From Arcicella sp038230735 (GTDB taxonomy: Bacteria > Bacteroidota > Bacteroidia > Cytophagales > Spirosomataceae), in NCBI GenBank assembly GCA_038230735.1, contig JBBRMR010000019.1, positions 7,130 through 71,129 of the forward strand: 64,000 bases of DNA, given 5' to 3'. Under the pieces are notes generated by a model. It was given only the letters and a program-made list of their open reading frames with translations, had not been told where the DNA came from and did no database searches. The position numbers were made by a program, and so were the translations under genes. Positions 9,058-18,737 of this stretch are shown one piece after another (positions within the stretch are counted from its first letter, which is position 1; each line of letters begins with the position of its first letter).

Positions 9058-12000
9058 CTATTTTTTTTTCAAACTTACCATATACTCCACCAAATTTACG
9101 GCTTCATCCTTGCTCATGCCATCCATCAAACCCGTTGGCATCATCGAATTAGCCATCACTTTCATGGATTTCACATTGGCAGTTTTTAAGTTTTGAACCG
9201 TTCCGCCTGGCATTTTCAAGACTAAATCAGTTTCTGTTTTTGAACTTATAATTCCCGAAAGCGTTGAGCCGTCTTTCATTTTCAAATCCCAACCTTCATA
9301 GCCAAAACCAATCCCTGCATCGGGATACATGATGGCTAAATACTGTCCTTCTTTGGGTAATTTATCGCCAATTTCCGACAATTTAGGTCCAAAATCAATG
9401 CCTTCTCCGTTGATTTGATGACACACCGAACAGTTTGCCGTAAATACTTCCACGCCTTTTTTAGCATCGCCTTTCATGGCAATTAATTCTGTCATGGGTG
9501 GAAGTTTCGTGTTGGCATCTGTCGTGGAATTTCCTAAATAGGAAGCGGCTTCAACTCTTACGGATTTTCTCCATGCCTTGCTTACACCTTCAACGGCGGT
9601 GGGTAAGAAATTCTTATCAATTTTCCCTTCTTTCAAATATTTTAAAATAAGGTCTTCTCCGCCAGAACTTCCCCCTAAAAAACGAGTAGCTTCCTTGCGT
9701 AAATTTACAGATTTAGTTTTGTCAAACATCACGGATTGAATTAAATCCAAATGCGGCTTTCCCCCTGACCAACGAATGGCACTCAATTCTTTAAGGGCTA
9801 ATTCTTCTTTTTTAGGATTATTGATTACGGCTTTTATCATCATCAAACCTTCGGGAGAATTGACCAAAATATTAGCTGTCTCACGAGCCATTTCACCCTT
9901 CTCAATCAATGCCACTAAGCGATTATTCTCTTCAGGTAATTGATATTTTTGTTGCATCAAGATAAAATCTTTACCTTCCAAAGTAGCCATCAATTTAACA
10001 AGTGATGCCTTCGCTTCGGGTGATTTTTTAACAAAATCTGCATCTAAGTGGCTCAAAGCCAATTTATTAATCTGATTCTGTTCAGTAGTATTTCCTTTTA
10101 ACATTGCCAAAAGCGTGGCTGATTTTGATTCACCTTTATTAAAATCAAAGGCTCTAAAATAACGTAAACGGTCTTTCAAATCGGTTTTAGCATCCGTTGC
10201 CAAACTTGCCAAAAACTTCACAGATTCATCCGTTCTGGCTCGCCATACAATGTCTCGGCTACCTTCGGTTTGGGTTGGGTCAGCTACTTTTTTGAGATAA
10301 GCCGCAAAACAAGCATCCCAATTCTCAGAAGCTCCAATGCCCAATGCCTCCAAATACCAACGGTCTTTACCATCGTGTTGAGTTGCCAAAGTTGCCCACA
10401 ATTCTGCGGCTTCGGGCGTTTTATTTCCGTGTAGAGCCACCGCACATTCACGACGAATTTGTGGATTTGGATGATGCACAAGCGGTTTCAAGTAAGAAAG
10501 TACATCCAATTTCAACTGACGAGCCGCCCTAATTCCTGCAATTTTAATGTCAGGATTTCTGTCTGCCAAAGCTAATTCTGTATATTTTCTACCATCAATT
10601 ATTTTACACAAAGCCCAAAAAGCCCTTGCTCTCATGCGTGAATCTCCTGAATTAAATAATCTAACTAATTCATTTTCAGAGTCTTTTCCAAATTTCTGTA
10701 AGGCTTCCCATGCCAAATAACGAGTAGCTAAATTGGGGCTTTGCAAAGAAGTCACCGCCCCCGCAGGAGTCGATAAATCCATTGCTGGAATTTTGTAGGG
10801 AGTATTTTCGGGAGCAATTCTATAAATACGTCCACGCACTTGGTCGCCCGCTTGGTGTCCACCTACGCCTGGATCATACCAGTCGGCAACAATTAACGAA
10901 CCATCGGGAGCAACGCACACATCGGCAGGGCGAAACCATTGGTCTTTTTCCTGTTTCATCACATTTACAATCTCGGCAGAATAACCCGCTCCCGATTTTT
11001 GAACGGGATACGAACGCACCACATTATGCCCAGGTTCGCAATGAATCATTTGCCCCTGAAAAATTTTGGGCAACAAATTTCCCTCATAGACAATCATCCC
11101 CGTAGGCGAACCCGAACCCGTTTGCAAAAGATTTGGCATCGTACCTGGGTCGTTCAAATGCCAATGGCGTTTGGGGATTTCAGATTCAAGATTTGTTCTG
11201 TCCACATTCCAGGAAGCATGAGTCATCTCGTCTTTATAGCCAAAACTTCCGTATTCCATCACATAGTTGATTCGCACACCTTTGTTGCCATCATCATCAT
11301 TGTCCGACTGCCACATCGTTCCATAAGAATCTACTGCTACTTCGTAATTATTTCTAAAATCATTACCTAAACATTCCACCTCCGAACCGTTCAGGTTACA
11401 CCGAAAAACCATTCCCTCTTGATAATTTTTAGGAGAGATTTCTTTACCAAATTGGTCTTTAATGACGTTTCCTGCGGCATCTTTCAAGGTTCTACCTTCA
11501 TTACCGAAGTTAAAATATAGCTTTCCATCGGGTCCAAATACAAAAGCGTGCATTCCGTGGTCGTGTTGTTCACCTTCCATGCCTTGAAATAAAATTTCCT
11601 TTTTATCCGCCTTATCATCACCATCAGTATCGGTCAATTTCCAGACATAAGGACTTTGCGAAACGATGGCAACATTGCCCAAAACGGCAATACCCAAGGG
11701 CGCATTCAGAGAAGCATCTTGATAGAAAACTTTGCTTTCGTCTGCCTTCCCATCGCCATCTTTATCTTCCAAAATCACGATGCGGTCACCTTCTTTTTTA
11801 GTAGGATTTCCAGTGATGGCAGGACGATAATTATAGGCTTCCAAGACCCAAACCCGCCCACGAGCATCCACCTCAATATCGGTCGGGTTCATCAGCATAG
11901 GCTCCGTAGCGAAGGTTTTTACTTCCAAACCGTCAGCCATTTTGATGCCTACCAAAGCATTTTCGGGCAAACGTTTTTGAGCTTCCGTCAGCACCGAATC

Positions 12001-12123
12001 CACATAATGATTAATAAAACGGCTGGTTGAGGTATTTTGGTAAGCCGAAGAAAATAAGGCTCCCCCAAGTAAGAGGGCGGGGATTCCGAAGCGGAGTTTT
12101 GGCGATAGTTTAGCAAACTTCAT
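9058..12123 (-). CDS. PVC-type heme-binding protein: propeller + HEAT repeats + cytochrome c
   Basis: 1021 residues. After an N-terminal hydrophobic signal (residues about 12-30) comes a dehydrogenase-like propeller of the PVC membrane-bound type (TDIEVDARGRVWVLEAYNY, RIVILEDKDGDGKAD, HGMHAFVFGPDGKLY, PADVCVAPDGSLIVADWYDP). HEAT-like alpha repeats cover about 430-850 (RRECAVALHG and similar). A single cytochrome c domain has its CxxCH at C898-x-x-C901-H902. The gene ends in lysines. Family knowledge: such proteins are periplasmic oxidoreductases thought to oxidise sugars or alcohols and pass electrons to a c-type heme, but few have been characterised. The gene is monocistronic, convergent with the adhesin gene. 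Function beyond redox is unknown. Confidence 0.87.
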   Translation of the reverse strand: MKFAKLSPKLRFGIPALLLGGALFSSAYQNTSTSRFINHYVDSVLTEAQKRLPENALVGIKMADGLEVKTFATEPMLMNPTDIEVDARGRVWVLEAYNYRPAITGNPTKKEGDRIVILEDKDGDGKADESKVFYQDASLNAPLGIAVLGNVAIVSQSPYVWKLTDTDGDDKADKKEILFQGMEGEQHDHGMHAFVFGPDGKLYFNFGNEGRTLKDAAGNVIKDQFGKEISPKNYQEGMVFRCNLNGSEVECLGNDFRNNYEVAVDSYGTMWQSDNDDDGNKGVRINYVMEYGSFGYKDEMTHASWNVDRTNLESEIPKRHWHLNDPGTMPNLLQTGSGSPTGMIVYEGNLLPKIFQGQMIHCEPGHNVVRSYPVQKSGAGYSAEIVNVMKQEKDQWFRPADVCVAPDGSLIVADWYDPGVGGHQAGDQVRGRIYRIAPENTPYKIPAMDLSTPAGAVTSLQSPNLATRYLAWEALQKFGKDSENELVRLFNSGDSRMRARAFWALCKIIDGRKYTELALADRNPDIKIAGIRAARQLKLDVLSYLKPLVHHPNPQIRRECAVALHGNKTPEAAELWATLATQHDGKDRWYLEALGIGASENWDACFAAYLKKVADPTQTEGSRDIVWRARTDESVKFLASLATDAKTDLKDRLRYFRAFDFNKGESKSATLLAMLKGNTTEQNQINKLALSHLDADFVKKSPEAKASLVKLMATLEGKDFILMQQKYQLPEENNRLVALIEKGEMARETANILVNSPEGLMMIKAVINNPKKEELALKELSAIRWSGGKPHLDLIQSVMFDKTKSVNLRKEATRFLGGSSGGEDLILKYLKEGKIDKNFLPTAVEGVSKAWRKSVRVEAASYLGNSTTDANTKLPPMTELIAMKGDAKKGVEVFTANCSVCHQINGEGIDFGPKLSEIGDKLPKEGQYLAIMYPDAGIGFGYEGWDLKMKDGSTLSGIISSKTETDLVLKMPGGTVQNLKTANVKSMKVMANSMMPTGLMDGMSKDEAVNLVEYMVSLKKK

Positions 12124-12271
12124 TTTAGATATTTTTAGGTAATTTGAATTGATTAATTATTTGATTTACAAGGATTTATTCTGCAAATGAAAGTAATTGT
12201 CTAAGATAAAATACTCTTGAATCAATGACTATCTTTTAATATTTTGTTTCGGGAATATGTTTTCAAAAATA

Positions 12272-12315
12272 AAAAAAATCCCTGATAAAATTGTATTATT
12301 CTATCAGGAATTTTG
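12272..12315. repeat. Hairpin repeat, copy 1, upstream of two divergent genes
   Basis: A hairpin-forming stretch (AAATCCCTGAT ... ATCAGGAATTTT) that matches the terminator at 16893-16937 over about 44 bases with roughly four mismatches. Although it looks like a terminator, it lies between divergent genes, where no transcript is expected to end. The rest of 12124-12548 is AT-rich without a recognisable gene. Confidence 0.6.
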
Positions 12316-12463
12316 TGATTAGAACGCTTTATTTTAGCTTCTTACTTACTCAATTATAAAACATAATGGGTTTTAATCGGGATTATTTTGGAAAATATAT
12401 AGATAAGACTTTGATTTTAGGAACCGTAAAATCAATTTCAGAAATCTTATATCAATAAAATAA

Positions 12464-12471
12464 TAACTTTG
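12464..12471 (+). promoter_or_regulatory. Candidate Bacteroidota -7 box for the 1439-aa gene
   Basis: TAACTTTG fits the TAnnTTTG consensus. The -33 element is weak. Predicted start of transcription is near 12478, about 70 bases before the ATG at 12549. Confidence 0.4.
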
Positions 12472-12548
12472 TCATTGTTAGGCACTTATAGTTTTTTTTA
12501 TAAGCGTGTATTTAAGTCATTATTGTAATTTTTTATAAAACCATTAAT

Positions 12549-15500
12549 ATGAAAAAATCCTTTTTTCGACTACTGATAGTCTATCTAATGAGCTTTTTTT
12601 CTCAAACACAAGCTCAAACAATTAATCATTTCATTAAATCAGGTAATAACGCCAAATTACAAATGGGACTTGCTGAGATTGTGGAATTATCCAGTGCCAA
12701 AAAGCCCATAAATGCGGTGAGTGTTCCTAACTATAATCAGTATAGTTGGAGGGAACGCAACAGAGAAATAAAAATTGAGATAGTCTCACAAGAAAAAGGA
12801 GATGAACTTTTCAGCAAGTTGAAGAAAGTTGGAGGTATTAGGTTAATCTGTGTGAATAAAAATATCATCATTTGTTGGGTTGAAATCCATAAAATTTATG
12901 CTTATTTAGAAAAAGTAGAAGATATCGTTTCGCTACGCCCTGCCCTTAATTCCACTACGTTGGATATTTCAGGGCAGCCCGTTCCAACTTATTTTGGCTC
13001 AAAAGATGGAGACTCAAAAGAAGAGGAGGAAAGAGAAAGGGAAGAACAAGAAAGAGAAGGAAAAGGAGAAAAGGCGTGGTGGTCGATTGAGCGAGACCAG
13101 TATGAATTTGATTTATTAAAAGATCCCACAACAGGAAAAATTCCTCGTGAAGCACCTATACTGGCGGCTAATGCTGCTATCAAAGCAAAGCCCTTTAAGC
13201 CTATACCTTACGGGCAATTGACCAGTGCCGAATTGACGGTTGTGCCACGTGGACCAACCAATTTGGGCGGTCGTACTCGTGCCTTGGGGATTGACAAACG
13301 TAATGCACAAATTATGATGGCGGGTAGTGTGAGTTCAGGGCTTTACCGTTCTATGAATGGTGGTACGTCATGGACACGGGTTGCTCCCATCGGACAGATT
13401 CATAACGTAACAGCTCTTGCCCAAGATACACGAGTAGGTTTTGAAGATACTTGGTATTATGGCACAGGCGAAGCATCTGGTAACTCCGCCTCATTAGGTT
13501 CATCTTATCGTGGAAATGGCATTTGGAAATCAACCGATAATGGGCTTACTTGGTCACTTCTAACAGCGACAACCGCAGTACTCGAAAATTTTGATAGCCC
13601 TTTTGATTACGTTCACAGAATAGTGGTTGACCCAACCAATGGTAACGTTTATGCTGCTGCCGCTAATACTATCCAACGTTCTACTGACGGTGGAACAACT
13701 TGGACATCCGTATTGGGAACGTGGACAAATAGTGCATATACAGATATGATTGTTACTCCGTCAGGCAGACTATACGCTTCTTTTACTGGAACCGATACTA
13801 ATGAAGGAGTTTGGACATCAACCACGGGAGCATTAGGAGGATGGACAAAAATCGCAGGAACAATCAGTGCTGTTCGTACACCTGCGGCATGGCACGCTTT
13901 CAGTGCTTACGGACGTATAGTAATGGCTTTCGCTCCCAGCAATCCAGATGTATTGTTCTTTTTGTATTGGAATAATATAACTTCGGTTTGTTCGAGTACA
14001 CCCGTACCCGAAGCTAAATTATTTAAGTATGTACAAAGCACTGGTACCTTTACAGATTTATCAGCAAATCTTCCTGATGAAGCAGGTTGTTTAAATGGAA
14101 ATGACCCTTTTGCAGTTCAGACAGGTTATGATTTATTAGTAGCGGTAAAACCCGATGATGAAAATACAGTATTCATTGGCGGTACAAACTTGTATCGTTC
14201 TACTTCGGGTTTTACTAATACCACCGCTACCAATCGTATTGGGGGTTATGCAACTGCTTCGAGCTATTCTTTATACACAAATCATCACCCCGACCAACAC
14301 ATTGTTGTTTTTGCTACGGGAGATAACAATACGATTTACAGTGGAAACGATGGGGGTATCTATAAAGCTAATGCTACTGCTGCCACTGTGGTATGGACAT
14401 CACTTAACAATAATTATGTAACCTATCAATATTATCATGTCGATATTGATCCTGCTAACGGAGGTACAGCTTTGATGGGAGGTGCTCAAGACAATGGTAC
14501 GACTTCCGTACAATCTGGTTCAAATTTTAGTTCAGTCTGGGGTGGTGATGGTTGTGGAACTGCAATAATCAGCTACGCAAGTCCAACCAGTTTCAATGCC
14601 ATAGCTTCCTCTCAGGGTGGTAATATTGTGCGTATTACTGGTCCAAATGCGGGTATTAGTATTAGACCAACGGGACTTGCCAGTAGTGCTTTTGTTACTT
14701 ATTTTAATCTTGACCAAGACAATACGAATTATCTTTATTTTGCGGGAAATTCAGTGTTATATCGCACTCGCATTGCCAGTACCATCGCTGATATTGCTGT
14801 AAGTGGTTCTGCAACGGGCTGGGAAATTGTACCTGCGGGTATCACAGGTACAATTCAGTGTATGTCCACTTCCCGAAATGATGCGTATGCAGGGGCAACT
14901 TATACAGCCACCAATGCCAATCGTAAACTGTATATCGGAACTACAACAAGTAAAGTTTACCGACTCAATGACCCTGCCTTTACCACATCAGCATCCGTAG
15001 ATATTACGCCTGCTGGGGCAGCGGGAGTTTGTTCGTCCATAGCGATAAACCCTTATGATGATAACGAAATTTTGGTAACCTATGCCAATTATAATGTTAA
15101 TAGTGTTTACCATACATTAAATGCCAATGCCGCCACACCCACTTGGACTGTGGTTGAAGGTCCCTCTACTGGTGCGGTTGCTTTGGGGTCGGCTCGTTCG
15201 AGTATTATCACAAGAATTGGAACAACCAATACTTATTTTGTGGGTAGTTCAACAGGGTTATATTCAACCCAAGCGATAACTGGTGCTACTACCGTTTGGG
15301 ACAGAGTAGGCACAAACGAAATCAATTATGCTTTGGCAGCCAATATGCGATTGAGGGTTTCCGACAACAGAATCGTTTTGGGAACGCATGGAAACGGGAT
15401 GTTTGAATTACAATTGACCCTTCCCCCTGTTATTACTACTCAGCCTATTGCTTCAACAGTTTGTGCTGGTACAAATACTTTATTCTCTATTGTGGCAGCT

Positions 15501-16868
15501 ACCGCCACGAGCTATAAATGGCAAATATCTAATGATAATATTTCAGCCAATTTTGTAGATTTAACGATTGCCCCTCCATATTCGACTACCAATGGGGGGG
15601 CTACCTTGAATATTACAGGTTCACCAATTGGCTTAACTGGAAAATATTTTCGTTGTGTTGCTATAAACGTGGCAGGTTCTATTAATTCTACGGGCGTTTT
15701 ATTGACGGTAAATGCAATTCCTGTTCCTAACCCAAGTAATAATTCACCATTATGTGCAGGTTCAACGTTGAATCTAACCTCTGCCGCAGGCTTTACTTCC
15801 TACGCATGGACGGGTGTAAATTCTTTTACTTCAAACGTACAAAATCCAGTTATTCCGAGTGCCACAACATTGGCAACAGGCACATATCAAGTTGTTGCAA
15901 CAAATGCCAATGGATGTACTGCCATGGCAACAACTTCTGTTACTATAATTGCTATGCCAACTGCCACAGCGAGTAGTAACAGCCCTATTTGTATTGGGGC
16001 AACATTAACGCTAACGGGCGGAGGAGGTACTTCCTACGCATGGACAGGGGTAAATTCATTTACTTCAACTTTGCAGAATCCAACCATTCCTACTGTTACA
16101 TCATTAGCTACTGGGACTTATAGAGTCGTTGTAACAAACAATGGTTGTACTGCCACTGCCATAACATCTGTCATCGTAAATCCTTTACCCACGGTAACGG
16201 CAAGTAGTAATTCTCCTATTTGTAGTGGAGGTAATGTAAATTTGACCTCTCCCTCAGGATTCACCTCCTACATCTGGACGGGGGTAAATCCATTTACTTC
16301 AAATTTGCAAAATCCAAGTATTCTCAATGCAACTGCATCATCCACAGGTACTTACAGAGTTTCAATAACAAATTCCAATGGATGCACTGCTACCGCTACG
16401 ACTTCGGTAATTGTAAACTCAATACCCGCCACACCAACTACCCAAGCCAATACCTCAATCATTTTTGGTTCAAGTATTTCATTGTCGGCTACGGGTTGTA
16501 CGGGCGTACTCAAATGGTATGAAACCGTAAGTAATAATTTAGTAACAATGCCAGTATCACCCACAGTAAGTACCCAATATTATGCTAAATGTGAAGTAAC
16601 TAAAAATGGGATTACTTGTATTAGTGCAAAAAGCAATGATGTTTTGTTAATAGTTTCAAGAATCATTGTTTCAGCCCAAACAGGCAATTGGGAAAATAAT
16701 TCAACTTGGGTAGGGGGCATAGTCCCTCAATTTAGTGATTTTGTCATTGTTGATGCTACGCATATTGTAACGGTAAACGCCATAGTTGCTGCTAAAAGTG
16801 TTCAGTATTTAGGCACTGGAGAAGTAAAATTTAGCTCCAATATTGCCAAATTGAATACTGGATTCTAA
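12549..16868 (+). CDS. Secreted Asp-box propeller protein with Ig-like repeats and a non-CTD C-terminal domain
   Basis: 1439 residues. A signal peptide (MKKSFFRLLIVYLMSFFSQTQA) and an N-terminal domain of about 150 residues lead to a strikingly charged linker (residues about 155-175, mostly E/R). Asp-box motifs of a sortilin/sialidase-type propeller follow (SMNGGTSW, STDNGLTW, STDGGTTW) up to about residue 960. An Ig-like domain and then three near-identical units of about 77 residues come next (SSNSPIC ... SYAWTGVNSFTS ... GCTATATTSV). The last 70 residues (TGNWENNSTWVGG ... AKSVQYLGTGEVKFSS) form a small beta domain, not the usual PNP-type T9SS sorting domain. Peptidase-associated propellers of this kind are common in Cytophagales, but no catalytic site is seen here. 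An adhesin or carbohydrate-binding role is inference. Confidence 0.8.
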   Translation: MKKSFFRLLIVYLMSFFSQTQAQTINHFIKSGNNAKLQMGLAEIVELSSAKKPINAVSVPNYNQYSWRERNREIKIEIVSQEKGDELFSKLKKVGGIRLICVNKNIIICWVEIHKIYAYLEKVEDIVSLRPALNSTTLDISGQPVPTYFGSKDGDSKEEEEREREEQEREGKGEKAWWSIERDQYEFDLLKDPTTGKIPREAPILAANAAIKAKPFKPIPYGQLTSAELTVVPRGPTNLGGRTRALGIDKRNAQIMMAGSVSSGLYRSMNGGTSWTRVAPIGQIHNVTALAQDTRVGFEDTWYYGTGEASGNSASLGSSYRGNGIWKSTDNGLTWSLLTATTAVLENFDSPFDYVHRIVVDPTNGNVYAAAANTIQRSTDGGTTWTSVLGTWTNSAYTDMIVTPSGRLYASFTGTDTNEGVWTSTTGALGGWTKIAGTISAVRTPAAWHAFSAYGRIVMAFAPSNPDVLFFLYWNNITSVCSSTPVPEAKLFKYVQSTGTFTDLSANLPDEAGCLNGNDPFAVQTGYDLLVAVKPDDENTVFIGGTNLYRSTSGFTNTTATNRIGGYATASSYSLYTNHHPDQHIVVFATGDNNTIYSGNDGGIYKANATAATVVWTSLNNNYVTYQYYHVDIDPANGGTALMGGAQDNGTTSVQSGSNFSSVWGGDGCGTAIISYASPTSFNAIASSQGGNIVRITGPNAGISIRPTGLASSAFVTYFNLDQDNTNYLYFAGNSVLYRTRIASTIADIAVSGSATGWEIVPAGITGTIQCMSTSRNDAYAGATYTATNANRKLYIGTTTSKVYRLNDPAFTTSASVDITPAGAAGVCSSIAINPYDDNEILVTYANYNVNSVYHTLNANAATPTWTVVEGPSTGAVALGSARSSIITRIGTTNTYFVGSSTGLYSTQAITGATTVWDRVGTNEINYALAANMRLRVSDNRIVLGTHGNGMFELQLTLPPVITTQPIASTVCAGTNTLFSIVAATATSYKWQISNDNISANFVDLTIAPPYSTTNGGATLNITGSPIGLTGKYFRCVAINVAGSINSTGVLLTVNAIPVPNPSNNSPLCAGSTLNLTSAAGFTSYAWTGVNSFTSNVQNPVIPSATTLATGTYQVVATNANGCTAMATTSVTIIAMPTATASSNSPICIGATLTLTGGGGTSYAWTGVNSFTSTLQNPTIPTVTSLATGTYRVVVTNNGCTATAITSVIVNPLPTVTASSNSPICSGGNVNLTSPSGFTSYIWTGVNPFTSNLQNPSILNATASSTGTYRVSITNSNGCTATATTSVIVNSIPATPTTQANTSIIFGSSISLSATGCTGVLKWYETVSNNLVTMPVSPTVSTQYYAKCEVTKNGITCISAKSNDVLLIVSRIIVSAQTGNWENNSTWVGGIVPQFSDFVIVDATHIVTVNAIVAAKSVQYLGTGEVKFSSNIAKLNTGF
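15733..16430 (+). repeat. Three tandem Ig-like coding repeats
   Basis: Units at about 15733-15966, 15967-16199 and 16200-16430 are similar at DNA and protein level (key residues: NSP-C at the start, Y-WTG-N-FTS in the middle, GTY and GCTA at the end). They lie in frame inside the 1439-aa gene and are prone to recombination. Confidence 0.8.
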
Positions 16869-16892
16869 GCTACGTTTCTCGTACTGGCTATA

Positions 16893-16937
16893 AAAAAAAT
16901 CCCTGAAAGAATTGTATTTTTCTATCAGGGATTTTTT
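16893..16937. terminator. Bidirectional terminator (hairpin repeat, copy 2)
   Basis: AAATCCCTGA ... TCAGGGATTT with flanking A and T tracts lies between the convergent 1439-aa gene and the tolC-like gene. It can end both transcripts. It nearly matches 12272-12315. Confidence 0.8.
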
Positions 16938-16955
16938 TATGAATCTTTCAAAACC

Positions 16956-18269
16956 TCATTCCAAAATCTTACTACTCAACCTCAATAATTCAATCTCCGT
17001 GATTTTAGCATTAAATTCTGCCTCAATCAAACGAGTTTCTGCCGCTACGGCGTTGCGTTGGACTTCTCGGAGTTCGTAAGAAGCGGAGTTTCCCACTTTA
17101 TATCTTTCAAAAGCAATATCAATGTTTTGGCTGGCTATTTTGTAGTTTTCAGTTTCTAATTTTATTAATTCCAACGTATTTTTATAGTTCAAAAAAGTCC
17201 TCTCAATGGCTGTATTTAACTGATTTCGTAAATCTCCTTCTTGGTAATTGGCAATCTCCTGCCCAATTTTTGCATTCTGGATTCTACGTTTTTGATTATA
17301 ACCATCAAAAATATTTATCGAAGCTCTTAATCCATAACTGAAAGCAAAATTCTGGATTGATTTTGTGGCTTGTGGAGCTCCCGCACCATTATTGGCGGAG
17401 TTGTAATTATAACCCGTAATTAAATCAATTTGAGGATATTGAGCCGCTCTTTGGAGTTTCAAATCGTATTCAGCCAAGCGTTTATTTTGTTCCGCCAAGA
17501 CTAAATTAGGATTTTGTTTTAAAGTTGCCTCTCGAAGACTTTCTAAGGATAAATTTTTATCGGATGATATAGTATCATTCGTTATAAAATCAGTTTGTAA
17601 ATTTCTGATTAGCAACGAGTTAAGATTTATTTTGGAAGATTCCAAAGCCTGATTTTGGGCAATTAAAGCCGCTTTATCTTCGTTATAGTCCACCTGTGCC
17701 GAATTAAAATCTACTTTTGAACCCTGCCCAACTTCATAGCGGTCACGGGATAATTTCAAACGGTCGTTGGAAATAGATAGTCCTTGCTTCAAATTTTTCA
17801 CCCTTCTTGATTGCCTGATAATGTCGAAATAAGCATTACTTACTTGCGAAATAGAATTTTCTAAAGTGCTTTCCAATTGCGTTACGGTAGTTTTCTGTAA
17901 CTCTCGCAAGCGATCACGAGCGATAAACATTCCCAAGCCATCATAGACCGTCCAAATAGCATTTACGCCCGCCCCACCCGTATTATTGGCAACATTTGAG
18001 CGTTCGATGGCGGCAAGATTTGGGTCAAAAAGATTGATGGTTACACCGCTGATATTATAATTTTTGTTGGCACTTCCTGTTACGGTAGGCAACATTCCCG
18101 CATTGCCTGGCGTATTATTATTGGTAGCAACTTTCTGATTGCTCTTCGCAATTTTGATGGAATAATTATTCTCCAAAGAAATCTTTATGGCTTCATCAAG
18201 CGTAAGAATTACTTGGGCTTTAAGATTGGAAACGAATGAAGTCAGAAGTAGTGATAGAAGGTATTTCAT
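16956..18269 (-). CDS. TolC-family outer membrane efflux protein
   Basis: From the ATG at 18269 the protein has about 437 residues and a signal peptide (MKYLLSLLLTSFVSNLKAQ). Two internally repeated OEP domains are visible: the first includes LTLDEAIKISLENNYSIKIA, and the second includes LREATLKQNPNLVLAEQN and ASYELREVQRNAVAAETR, both with long coiled-coil helices. Family knowledge: trimeric outer-membrane channel working with an RND or ABC pump. No pump or membrane-fusion gene is adjacent, so its partner must be elsewhere. An in-frame ATG at 18290 would add seven charged residues before the signal and is unlikely. It starts 4 bases after the RRM gene stop, so the two may be co-transcribed. 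Confidence 0.87.
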   Translation of the reverse strand: MKYLLSLLLTSFVSNLKAQVILTLDEAIKISLENNYSIKIAKSNQKVATNNNTPGNAGMLPTVTGSANKNYNISGVTINLFDPNLAAIERSNVANNTGGAGVNAIWTVYDGLGMFIARDRLRELQKTTVTQLESTLENSISQVSNAYFDIIRQSRRVKNLKQGLSISNDRLKLSRDRYEVGQGSKVDFNSAQVDYNEDKAALIAQNQALESSKINLNSLLIRNLQTDFITNDTISSDKNLSLESLREATLKQNPNLVLAEQNKRLAEYDLKLQRAAQYPQIDLITGYNYNSANNGAGAPQATKSIQNFAFSYGLRASINIFDGYNQKRRIQNAKIGQEIANYQEGDLRNQLNTAIERTFLNYKNTLELIKLETENYKIASQNIDIAFERYKVGNSASYELREVQRNAVAAETRLIEAEFNAKITEIELLRLSSKILE

Positions 18270-18273
18270 ATTT

Positions 18274-18612
18274 TTATCTTTTCTTGCCAATGCCTTTGAA
18301 CGGCTTAAAGTCTTTACTATCAGGTTTATACGGTTTTTTCTTCTTTTTATCTTTGTCTAAATTTCCCGCCTTGAAAGGGTCAGATTTGGTAACGATGATT
18401 TTTCGTTCGTCCATTTCTGCATTGTTTAATGCTTTGATTGCCGCCTTTGCCTCTTCGTCATTGGGCATCGTTACGAAGCCAAAACCTTTGTTCTGACGAG
18501 TAATTTTATCAATAATTATCTTTGCCGATTCCACTTCGCCATAAACCTCAAAAATCTCTCTTAATTTTTTATCTTCCCACTTGAAAGAAATACTACCCAC
18601 GTAAATGTCCAT
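18274..18612 (-). CDS. Small RRM RNA-binding protein
   Basis: 112 residues with a single RNA recognition motif. RNP2 (IYVGSI) is at residues 3-8 and RNP1 (KGFGFVTM) at about 42-49. The C-terminal 35 residues are lysine-rich and disordered (KDKKKKKPYKP ... FKGIGKKR), a typical basic tail. Small RRM proteins of this type are common in Bacteroidota and cyanobacteria and bind RNA in the cytoplasm; some are cold-induced and act as global post-transcriptional regulators. The TolC-family gene follows 4 bases downstream, with no obvious functional link. Confidence 0.9.
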   Translation of the reverse strand: MDIYVGSISFKWEDKKLREIFEVYGEVESAKIIIDKITRQNKGFGFVTMPNDEEAKAAIKALNNAEMDERKIIVTKSDPFKAGNLDKDKKKKKPYKPDSKDFKPFKGIGKKR

Positions 18613-18737
18613 TCTTTTTGTTTTATGAAATTGAAATACAAAGGTACGGATTTTTGTTTGTATGATTTGAATAAACGAGTTTGAGCCTTTACGGATTCGT
18701 CAAAAGGCTAAATTGTTGCGATGAAAAAGTTTTTAAA

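Noticed and set aside
10782..11370. Open frames on the + strand inside the cytochrome gene
   Set aside because: They are antisense shadows without family motifs, starts or signal peptides, and the - strand product is a clear family member.
15733..16430. Tandem DNA repeats that could suggest a CRISPR array
   Set aside because: The units are about 230 bases long, in frame and code for Ig-like domains; there are no short repeats with unique spacers.
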